A DNA stretch of 9,713 nucleotides from an uncultured beta proteobacterium (GTDB lineage: Bacteria; Pseudomonadota; Gammaproteobacteria; Burkholderiales; Burkholderiaceae_C): assembly GCA_903834645.1 (NCBI GenBank), contig CAILKA010000057.1:1-9713 (forward strand), read 5' to 3'. Below, one piece after another: positions 1-5,952 of this stretch. Positions within the stretch are counted from its first letter, which is position 1, and every line of letters begins with the position of its first letter. The notes under the pieces are model-generated. The model saw only the letters and a program-made list of their open reading frames with translations. It was not told the origin of the DNA and ran no database searches. A program made the translations under genes and the position numbers.

Positions 1-85
1 CATTGCCACCACCGCGCCCGAGCCGAGCGCACCTCGAGCGCTCGTCGGCAACGGACCCCCCATCTTGCCGGACCCCAACGGAAAC

Positions 86-105
86 GGGCCGGACTGAGCC
101 GGCCC
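86..105. repeat. Perfect 7-bp inverted repeat (hairpin)
   Basis: GGGCCGG at 86-92 is the exact reverse complement of CCGGCCC at 99-105, with a 6-base loop. It could form a stable GC hairpin in RNA from either strand. No clear U-rich tract follows it on either side, so it is not a textbook intrinsic terminator. It overlaps the possible plus-strand stop codon at 95-97, and may help end transcription of the receptor or of the neighbour. Confidence 0.4.
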
Positions 106-125
106 TGGAACACGCGAGCAAGAAC

Positions 126-142
126 CGGCGCCCTGGGCGCCG
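126..142 (-). terminator. Putative terminator hairpin after the TonB receptor
   Basis: About 10 bases past the receptor stop codon, CGGCGC (126-131) pairs with GCGCCG (137-142) around a 5-base centre; one more C-G pair would leave a 3-base loop. Read on the minus strand, the hairpin is followed by GGTTCTTGCT, only a weak U-rich run. Position and stability suggest a transcription end, but the poor U tract leaves Rho-dependent termination or mere RNA protection possible. Confidence 0.45.
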
Positions 143-151
143 CAGCCCTCG

Positions 152-3124
152 TCAGAACTTGTAGCGCGCGCCGATGATGAACCGGCGCCCCAGCTGAGTC
201 ACCGAGCCTATCTGGTTCTCGTTGCGCATGTGCGTGCGCACATAGGCATCGGTCAGGTTGATGGCGTCCAACTGGAAGCGCAGGTTCTTGTCGAAGTTGT
301 AGCCCAGGCTCAGGTCGAACTGCCCGTAGGGCTCCACGTAGAGCGGCTGCGCGCCTTCCGCCCCGCCGAAGTTGGCCACCAGGAACTTGCCTCGCCAGTT
401 GTAGGCCAGGCGCGCACTGAAGACCGCGTTCTCGAAGAAGCCCACGAGGTTGCCGGAGTCACCCATCCCGACCAGCACATCACTCTGCGCGCCCGCCTTG
501 TTGTCGTCGTAGTTGAGGTCCGATCGCACCTTGGTGAAGTTCGCCGACGCCCCGAATCCGCTCTTGCCGAAGATGTGCTGCGCGTTGAACTCGATGCCGT
601 TGATCTTGCTGGTGCGCTGGTTGTTCTCGAAGGTGCCGAGCTGAAACACCAGCAGCGGATCGGTCGGTTGGCCGGTGATGACTTTGTTGACGGCGTCCAC
701 CCCCGGAGCATTGGCGAGGTTGGCAAAGATGTACTGGCGGATGCACCCCGAGTCGTTGGCGGCACACTTGCCCGCCGAGATGGCTTGCCGGTAGTAGGCG
801 CCACCGATGGGCGTACGCAGCTCGTAGGGACTGCGGGCGGCGATGACGGGCGCGTTGTAGTCCTTGATGGACTTGGTGAAGTAGCTCGCCGCCACGTAGC
901 TGCCCTTGGCGTAGTAGTGCTCGGCCGCGAAGTCCCAGTTGGTGGACTGCAGCGGCTTGAGGTCGGGGTTGCCCACCGAACCGGTGCCGCCGTCGATGCG
1001 AGCCAGGCCGTTCAGGGTCTGGCCGCCCTGGATGGCCGTCCACCCCGGCCGGCCGATGGTCTTGCCATGGCTGATGCGCAGCTTGGTGTCGATCGTCAGG
1101 TCGGCACTCCAGTCGATGGACGGCAGCACATAGCCGTAGCTGCCCTCGCGCATGGCCGACTTGGTGCCGCTGAAGCTGATCGGCAACTCGTTGTCCGCCA
1201 CCCAGCGCACAGCCGTCGGGATCGACTCCACACTCGGGGACTTCACCTGGGTGCGCTCGTAGCGCAGGCCCACGGAGAGGTCCATCGGTACCGGCGCATC
1301 CCACGCCACGTTGTACTGGCCAAACAGCGCCTGTGACCTCTCCGTCGTGCGGAAGTCGTCCTTGAAGTCGAATGAGGCCTTCAGCAGGGCGTCGGAGCCC
1401 AGCGCCTTGATGGCCGCGGCGCGCACCGCCTCGAAGTCGAAGCCGAAGAACTGGTTGAACAGACGCGGGTCATTCGAGCCCGGGACGCTGCTGAAGTACT
1501 TGCTGATGGAGTCGGCGCGCCAGATGTTGTCCGGCATCGCAGCAGGACCTCCCCCGGCCCCTGCCCCCCAGGAGTCGCGTTGCACATTGGCAAAGGCCGA
1601 GCGGTTCTTCACCTCGGTGAAGGACAGGCCGAAGTCCAGGCTGCTGTCGCCGCCGATCTTCCAGCTGCCCTTGGTCTGCACCTGGTTGACTTCGTTCTTC
1701 TGGTAGCTGTTGCCGAACACCGAGCCCTGCAGTTCCTGCAAGGCAGGGTTCAGGTTGCCGCCGACGATGTTCAGCACCGGGAACTTGTTGCTGAAGTCGA
1801 CGTAGGTGTCGCCGCGGTTCAAGGAGGCGGTGCCCAGCACCACGTTCGTTCCGAGCGGGCCGTCGGCGCCCGAGGTGGCCGAGGAACTGTGGGCATCGAG
1901 ATCGAAGGTCAGGGCGTTGGTCGGCTTCCACTTGAGGTTCAGGCCAACCTGCTGGTTCTTGACCCGGGTCTGGACGGCTGAGCCACCCATCGCCACGTCG
2001 GAGTTGCTCATCGTCTCGCCGTAGATGATGGGCGAGGAGGGCGAGCCGGTCTGGTACTCGCCGAACTGGCCGCCGTAGTTGAACCAGGCGGAGATGTCGT
2101 TGCGGCGCTGGCGGAACTTCTGCTCGGACATCACGAAGTCCAGCGTCACCACCATGTCCTTCGAGGGCTTGACCTGCAGCACCGCCTGCCCGTTGAGGCG
2201 CTCACGGTGCACCCCGGTGAAGGAGTAGTTCAGGTTTTGCGGCACGCTGTAGATCGAGTTCGCGGTCGGCCGGTTCTTGATGGCGTTCCAGGAAGCCGGA
2301 GGCAGGCCGCCCCAGGCAGCGTTGCCCCCGCCCCAGTCGTTGTCCGTGATGCCGCTGAAGGTCTTCCATCCGCTGGTCACGGCCGCCTGCGAGTAGCCGG
2401 AATCGCGCACCTGGTAGGTGCCCATGAGCGCAATGCCCAAGGTGCCGTCGCTGGACTGCGTGCTGTAGATGCCGCTGACCTCGGGCGTGAACTTCTTGCC
2501 CTGCTGCTCCAGGGGCACGCGGCGCGCCGTCTCGTCGTTGACGAGCTTGACGCCGAGTTGCGCGATGGTCCCCTTGATGTCGAAGGGCCGCTGCGTGCGC
2601 ACGTTGACCGTGGCTCCCATGCCACCGGTGGGGCTGTCCGCCCGGCTGGTCTTGAAAACCTCCAGCGCCGCGATGCCGTCAGAGGCCAGGTTGGAGAAGT
2701 CGAACGAGCGCGAGCTCGGCGCACCGCCATCGAAGCTCGAGCCCGGCATCTGGCGCCCATTGAGCAGCACCAGGTTGAAGTCGGGCCCCATGCCGCGCAC
2801 GGAGATGCGGGTGCCCTCGCCGTTGCTGCGCTCGATGGAGACGCCGCTGATGCGGCTGAGCGACTCGGCCAGGTTGGTGTCCGGGAACTTGCCGATGTCC
2901 TCGGCCACGATGCCGTCCACCAGGCCGCGGCCTAGGCGCTTGAGCTCCACCGAGGTCTCGAGGCTCTGGCGAATGCCGGTGACGGTGACGGTCTCCGCCT
3001 GCTGGGGCGCATCCTTCTTGGCGTCCTGGGCGTGGACCGAAGCGGCACTGAGCAAGACGCCGCAGGCGGCAACCAGCGGATTCAGTCGGAACTGGGGGGC
3101 ACGGGAACGTGCTTGGCGTCGCAT
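152..3124 (-). CDS. TonB-dependent outer-membrane receptor (Xanthomonas/Caulobacter type), probable sugar importer
   Basis: Outer-membrane active transporter of 990 residues that would move a bulky substrate, here probably an oligosaccharide, into the periplasm with energy from TonB-ExbB-ExbD. An N-terminal signal peptide (about residues 1-32, ending SVHA) precedes a TonB-box-like ETVTV at 44-48. The plug domain follows, with the family's typical VTVTGIRQSL, EDIGKFPDTNLAESL and SVRGMGP segments. The rest is a beta barrel ending in the terminal phenylalanine (RYKF) expected for outer-membrane insertion. Cys787 and Cys794 probably form a small disulfide in an outer loop. I chose the ATG at 3124 because GGAGA sits 6 bases upstream and a proper signal peptide begins there; an upstream ATG at 3193 would add 23 unlikely residues read through an operator. 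It is divergent from the LacI regulator and carries two operators in its promoter and leader region. Substrate is inferred from context only. Confidence 0.93.
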   Translation of the reverse strand: MRRQARSRAPQFRLNPLVAACGVLLSAASVHAQDAKKDAPQQAETVTVTGIRQSLETSVELKRLGRGLVDGIVAEDIGKFPDTNLAESLSRISGVSIERSNGEGTRISVRGMGPDFNLVLLNGRQMPGSSFDGGAPSSRSFDFSNLASDGIAALEVFKTSRADSPTGGMGATVNVRTQRPFDIKGTIAQLGVKLVNDETARRVPLEQQGKKFTPEVSGIYSTQSSDGTLGIALMGTYQVRDSGYSQAAVTSGWKTFSGITDNDWGGGNAAWGGLPPASWNAIKNRPTANSIYSVPQNLNYSFTGVHRERLNGQAVLQVKPSKDMVVTLDFVMSEQKFRQRRNDISAWFNYGGQFGEYQTGSPSSPIIYGETMSNSDVAMGGSAVQTRVKNQQVGLNLKWKPTNALTFDLDAHSSSATSGADGPLGTNVVLGTASLNRGDTYVDFSNKFPVLNIVGGNLNPALQELQGSVFGNSYQKNEVNQVQTKGSWKIGGDSSLDFGLSFTEVKNRSAFANVQRDSWGAGAGGGPAAMPDNIWRADSISKYFSSVPGSNDPRLFNQFFGFDFEAVRAAAIKALGSDALLKASFDFKDDFRTTERSQALFGQYNVAWDAPVPMDLSVGLRYERTQVKSPSVESIPTAVRWVADNELPISFSGTKSAMREGSYGYVLPSIDWSADLTIDTKLRISHGKTIGRPGWTAIQGGQTLNGLARIDGGTGSVGNPDLKPLQSTNWDFAAEHYYAKGSYVAASYFTKSIKDYNAPVIAARSPYELRTPIGGAYYRQAISAGKCAANDSGCIRQYIFANLANAPGVDAVNKVITGQPTDPLLVFQLGTFENNQRTSKINGIEFNAQHIFGKSGFGASANFTKVRSDLNYDDNKAGAQSDVLVGMGDSGNLVGFFENAVFSARLAYNWRGKFLVANFGGAEGAQPLYVEPYGQFDLSLGYNFDKNLRFQLDAINLTDAYVRTHMRNENQIGSVTQLGRRFIIGARYKF

Positions 3125-3130
3125 GCGGGG

Positions 3131-3135
3131 TCTCC
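3131..3135 (-). promoter_or_regulatory. Ribosome binding site that fixes the receptor start
   Basis: GGAGA on the minus strand lies 6 bases before the ATG at 3124-3122. It is the reason for preferring this start over the ATG at 3193 or the one at 3181. Confidence 0.7.
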
Positions 3136-3166
3136 GGAAAACGAAGGAATGTGGGCAGCAGCTGCT

Positions 3167-3180
3167 TGAAAGCGCTTTCA
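3167..3180. promoter_or_regulatory. LacI-type operator O1 (perfect palindrome)
   Basis: TGAAAGCGCTTTCA is a perfect 14-bp palindrome with a central CpG, the form bound by LacI/GalR-family dimers whose hinge-helix leucine inserts at that step. It lies in the 5' leader of the receptor transcript, downstream of the proposed promoter. It is identical to the core of the operator at 4483-4498. The assignment to the adjacent regulator is an inference from proximity and sequence identity. Confidence 0.82.
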
Positions 3181-3200
3181 TTGCAACCGTCATGCCGAAA

Positions 3201-3214
3201 TGAAAACGCTTTCA
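3201..3214. promoter_or_regulatory. LacI-type operator O2 (one-pair mismatch)
   Basis: TGAAAACGCTTTCA matches the palindrome except for one base in one half-site and keeps the central CpG. It begins 6 bases downstream of the proposed minus-strand -10 element, so it should cover the transcription start of the receptor gene. Its centre is 34 bp from that of O1, about three helical turns, so two dimers could sit on roughly the same face of the DNA. Confidence 0.78.
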
Positions 3215-3220
3215 GACGAG

Positions 3221-3249
3221 AGAATAGGCAATTCGCGTTCTTTGCACAA
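3221..3249 (-). promoter_or_regulatory. Putative sigma-70 promoter of the TonB receptor
   Basis: On the minus strand, TTGTGC (3249-3244) and TATTCT (3226-3221) are separated by exactly 17 bases. The -35 matches the consensus only at TTG and the -10 at four of six bases, so it is a moderate promoter by sequence. The operator immediately downstream strengthens the call, because repression at the start site is the expected design. The predicted 5' leader is about 90 bases. Confidence 0.5.
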
Positions 3250-3362
3250 GCGTCATAAAGGGCGGTGAAAACCCTGGGTGCCGGACACCTCGCACGCCTG
3301 CCACGCACCGCCGGCCAGCGCCCGCCTACACTCGCCAATCCCTTTCGATCGACCTCCCCGAC

Positions 3363-4427
3363 ATGCCCCGCCGCAGGACCGCCTCACCCCCCGTCTCGGC
3401 GCCCTCGGGCGACGGCCCCGTCACCCTGCAGATGGTGGCGCAGGCCGCCGGCGTATCGGCCAGCACGGTGTCGCGCATCCTCAACGGCACGGCGGTGGTG
3501 AGCCAAGGCAAGAAGCAGGCCGTGGACGAGGCCATCGCGCTGCTGGGTTTCGTGCCCAACCCGGTTGCACGGGGGCTGGCGGGTGGCCGCACGCTCAGCG
3601 TGGGGGTGGTCACGCAGTCGATCGACAGTCCGTTCTACGGGGTGGCCCTTCGTGGCATCGAGGACGAACTCGACCGCGCCGGCTACAGCCCCCTCTTCGT
3701 GAGCGGGCACTGGAATGCCAGCGAGGAGGCACGCTGCATCGACATGCTGCGCTCTCGCCGGGTGGACGGCATCATCGTGCTCACGGGGCGGTTGAGCGAT
3801 GCCGCCTTGAAGCACACGGCCAGATCGCTGCCCGTGGTGGCAACCGGCCGCAAGCTGCGGGCGCCCAACCTCTACAGCCTGGACTTCGACAACTTCGAGG
3901 GAGCCCGACTGGCCACCGAGCACCTGGCCTCCCTGGGGCATCAGCGCATCGCGTTCATCGCCGGCAACTCCGAGCATCCGGATGCCAACGAGCGCTTGCG
4001 CGGCTACCGGGCCGGACTCGAGGCGGCGTGCATCCCTTTCGATCCGGAGCTGGTGGGCGCAGGCCTCTTTCACGAGGAAAGCGGCATGCTGGCCACCGAG
4101 CGGTTGCTGGACACCCGACGCCGCTTCACGGCGCTGTTCGCCGCCAACGACCAGATGGCACTGGGCGCCTGCCTGGCGCTCCAGCGTCGCTCCCTGAGAG
4201 TGCCGCAGGACGTATCCGTCATGGGCTTCGACGATCTGTCGATATCGCGCTACAGCGTCCCGCCGCTGAGCACGATCCATCACCCCGCCTACGAGCTCGG
4301 CCAGTACGCCGCTGCCGCGATGCTGTGCCTGCTACGGGGCGAGAAGCCCGCCCTCAGGCTGCCCGAACCTCGGGTCGTGGCCCGGGAATCCACGGCCCCG
4401 CCGGTCGCGGCGTCGGCCCGCTCCTGA
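3363..4427 (+). CDS. LacI/GalR-family transcriptional regulator
   Basis: A 354-residue DNA-binding repressor, cytoplasmic. After an unusual 20-residue basic/proline-rich extension, the helix-turn-helix runs from about 21 to 40 (TLQMVAQAAGVSASTVSRIL). The hinge helix around 66-75 (NPVARGL) includes Leu72 at the position that normally intercalates at a central operator CpG. From about residue 78 the periplasmic-binding-protein-like effector domain begins (LSVGVVTQ), containing the family's GFDDLSISRYSVPPLSTI segment near the end. The start is the first available in this frame and the next Met (24) lies inside the HTH; no good ribosome binding site is visible. It sits between two promoters bearing identical palindromes, so it most likely represses both and is relieved by the imported sugar or a derivative. 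Ligand identity cannot be read from the sequence. I see no confident promoter for this gene in 3215-3362. Confidence 0.93.
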   Translation: MPRRRTASPPVSAPSGDGPVTLQMVAQAAGVSASTVSRILNGTAVVSQGKKQAVDEAIALLGFVPNPVARGLAGGRTLSVGVVTQSIDSPFYGVALRGIEDELDRAGYSPLFVSGHWNASEEARCIDMLRSRRVDGIIVLTGRLSDAALKHTARSLPVVATGRKLRAPNLYSLDFDNFEGARLATEHLASLGHQRIAFIAGNSEHPDANERLRGYRAGLEAACIPFDPELVGAGLFHEESGMLATERLLDTRRRFTALFAANDQMALGACLALQRRSLRVPQDVSVMGFDDLSISRYSVPPLSTIHHPAYELGQYAAAAMLCLLRGEKPALRLPEPRVVARESTAPPVAASARS

Positions 4428-4429
4428 GA

Positions 4430-4466
4430 GCCCCCATACGCGGATACCCTGAATTGACCTGGGGGC
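4430..4466 (+). repeat. Inverted repeat after the regulator gene, spanning the operon -35
   Basis: GCCCCCA (4430-4436) is the reverse complement of TGGGGGC (4460-4466), with a 23-base spacer that contains the -35 element TTGACC. In RNA from the regulator gene it could form a 7-bp GC stem just past the stop codon. No U tract follows, so terminator function is uncertain. Confidence 0.3.
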
Positions 4467-4482
4467 GGATGGTCAGCATAAT
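4454..4482 (+). promoter_or_regulatory. Strong sigma-70-like promoter of the ABC transporter/glycosidase operon
   Basis: TTGACC (4454-4459) and CATAAT (4477-4482) each match the sigma-70 consensus at five of six bases and are separated by the optimal 17 bases. The predicted transcription start is around 4489, inside the palindromic operator that begins directly after the -10. It lies 26 bases past the regulator's stop codon and drives the downstream operon. Confidence 0.8.
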
Positions 4483-4498
4483 TTGAAAGCGCTTTCAA
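4483..4498. promoter_or_regulatory. LacI-type operator O3 (perfect 16-bp palindrome)
   Basis: TTGAAAGCGCTTTCAA is a perfect 16-bp palindrome with a central CpG, and its inner 14 bp are identical to O1. It touches the -10 element and covers the predicted transcription start, so a bound repressor should block initiation. This is the best copy of the motif in the window. Confidence 0.87.
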
Positions 4499-4518
4499 GT
4501 TTTCGCCTCGGCGAAAGC
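4499..4518 (+). other. 5' leader hairpin
   Basis: Directly after the operator, GTTTTCGC (4499-4506) can pair with GCGAAAGC (4511-4518), with one G-U wobble, around a CTCG tetraloop. It would sit about 10 bases from the 5' end of the operon mRNA. It may protect the message end or be incidental. The remaining leader to 4611 is pyrimidine- and C-rich, with no recognised riboswitch or clear leader peptide. Confidence 0.4.
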
Positions 4519-4611
4519 CTGTCAATCGCTCGAACACCCCGCACGCGCCCACGGGCCGTCCACGCCTCCACTTCCACAAGCTCCTGCACAGGCCCGCCTC
4601 CGGACGCCGCG

Positions 4612-5952
4612 ATGAAGCACCGTGCAGAACTTCAGAGTTCCGATGCCGACACGGCGTCCGACCGGGCTGCACCGTCTCCCGCCCCCGCCATGCGGGCGAG
4701 CAGACGCAAGGTGCTGGCCGGGCTGGCGGCCAGCCTCGGGCTCTCGGGTGCGGTGCACGCCTCGGCACGCACCACCTTGAGGGTGGCAGCCTATCCTCTG
4801 ATCGACGAGATCGTCCGGGCGGCCCTGCCCCGCTGGCGTGCGATGCACCCGCAGGTCGAGGTGCAGGTCATCAGCCGCGCCTACGCCGACCACCACACCG
4901 CCATGACGACGGCGCTGTCCACGTCGGTCCATCTGCCCGACGTGATGGCGCTCGAGGCCAGTTACCTGGGGCGCTACTCGCAGGGCGAGGGGCTCGAAGA
5001 CCTGTCGCGCCCTCCCTACGAGGCGGAGCGGCTGGGGTCGCGCTTCGTGCCTTACGCATTCGACCAGACGCGCAACCGGCGCGGGGGCCGCGTGGCCGTG
5101 CCCACCGACATCGGGCCGGGGACACTGCTTTACCGCACAGACCTTCTCACGCGGGCGGGGCTCGGCCCAGCCGACCTCACGCCCTCATGGGAGGCCTACG
5201 TCGAGGCAGGCGCACGGATCAAGGCCGCCACGGGTGCCTACCTCATCGGCAACGCCCAGTCGGTCAAGGACATCGTCATCCGCAGCGGCCTGCAGCCCGG
5301 CGAGGGCCTGTACTTCGACAAGGACTCGCGCGTGCTGGTGGATGCGCCGCGCTTCCACCGGGCCTTTGCCCTGGCGCGACAGGTGCGGCTGCGCAAGCTC
5401 GACGCCAAGGTCAACGCCTGGTCCAACGAGTGGGCCGAGGGATTCCGCCGCGGCACCATCGCCACCGACCTCACCGGCGCCTGGATGGTGGGGCAGCTGG
5501 CCAACTGGGTCGCGCCCGGCACCAAGGGGCTGTGGCGCGTGGCGCAGCTTCCGGAACAGACCTTCGTCGGCTATGGGGGGAGCTTTTACGCCATGCCTCG
5601 CCGGGCAGACCCCGGACGCAAGGCGCTGGGCTGGGAGCTCATCCAGATGCTCACCCTGACCCCGGCCTTGCAGCTCGAGGCCTTCAAGTCGCAAGACGCC
5701 TTTCCGGCGCTCGTCGAGACCCACCAGGATCCTTTCTTCGAGCAGCCCGTGGCCTTCCTGGGCGGCCAGCCCGCGAGAGTGGTGTGGCGCGAGGCGGCCC
5801 GGCGCATCACGGCCACCCAGGTGCACAAGCAGACCAATTTCGCCGACGAGGTGATCGGCACCGAGCTCGACAACGTGCTGGAGCAGGGCAAGGACATTGG
5901 CCGGGCGCTGGCCGATGCTCGGCGCCTGCTGGAGCGCAGGGCGCACCGATGA
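4612..5952 (+). CDS. ABC transporter sugar-binding protein (CUT1/SBP_bac_1 type) with Tat-like signal
   Basis: Periplasmic solute-binding component of the importer encoded downstream; it captures the sugar and delivers it to the permeases. The 446-residue reading begins at an ATG with only a weak CGGA upstream. An in-frame ATG at 4690 would give 420 residues and a shorter signal sequence, and is a real alternative. The signal has S30-R31-R32-K33-V34-L35-A36, close to the Tat consensus SRRxFLK, then a short hydrophobic stretch and cleavage near AVHA/SA. No lipobox cysteine is seen. The mature part begins TTLRVAAYP and shows the family's lobe features such as VPTDIGPGTLLYRTDLL and YGGSFYAMP. 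The frame is open upstream to a TTG at 4483, but that lies within the operator and is not a credible start. The stop overlaps the next gene's start by 4 bases (ATGA), indicating translational coupling. Binding specificity is inferred from the GH1 neighbour. Confidence 0.9.
   Translation: MKHRAELQSSDADTASDRAAPSPAPAMRASRRKVLAGLAASLGLSGAVHASARTTLRVAAYPLIDEIVRAALPRWRAMHPQVEVQVISRAYADHHTAMTTALSTSVHLPDVMALEASYLGRYSQGEGLEDLSRPPYEAERLGSRFVPYAFDQTRNRRGGRVAVPTDIGPGTLLYRTDLLTRAGLGPADLTPSWEAYVEAGARIKAATGAYLIGNAQSVKDIVIRSGLQPGEGLYFDKDSRVLVDAPRFHRAFALARQVRLRKLDAKVNAWSNEWAEGFRRGTIATDLTGAWMVGQLANWVAPGTKGLWRVAQLPEQTFVGYGGSFYAMPRRADPGRKALGWELIQMLTLTPALQLEAFKSQDAFPALVETHQDPFFEQPVAFLGGQPARVVWREAARRITATQVHKQTNFADEVIGTELDNVLEQGKDIGRALADARRLLERRAHR

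Larger units (their letters stand above)
1..151. other. Left-edge region with undecided fragment of a neighbouring gene
   Basis: This stretch lies beyond the stop codon of the TonB receptor. Two readings compete. On the plus strand, the frame starting at base 2 stays open to a TGA at 95-97 and would encode a proline/glycine-rich C-terminal tail of 31 residues (ending NGNGPD); this gene would converge on the receptor. On the minus strand, an ATG at 63-61 opens a frame to the window edge (starting MGGPLPTSARGAL), which would be a gene downstream of the receptor in the same direction. Both frames are GC-rich at third positions and neither has a recognisable domain. The hairpin at 126-142 lies between the two stop codons and mildly favours the convergent reading. 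I cannot decide between them, or exclude that neither is real. Confidence 0.3.

Noticed and set aside
230..1336. Long plus-strand open frames opposite the TonB receptor (also 2207-2935 and 2469-3203)
   Set aside because: They are antisense to a clearly recognisable gene, have arginine/valine/alanine-rich compositions without domains, and arise from the high GC content that removes stop codons.
3167..3214. Catabolite-responsive element (CcpA cre site)
   Set aside because: TGAAAGCGCTTTCA fits the cre consensus, but CcpA belongs to Gram-positive Firmicutes. This locus is Gram-negative, and a local LacI-family gene explains the sites more simply.
3242..3271. Possible plus-strand promoter for the regulator (TTGCAC with a TGAAAA -10)
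   Set aside because: The -10 matches only about half the consensus and other placements are equally weak, so no promoter could be assigned with confidence.
3278..4486. 402-codon plus-strand frame overlapping the regulator
   Set aside because: It is a different frame of the regulator gene, is rich in Arg/Gly/Pro with no domain, and ends at the operator; the LacI reading is unambiguous.
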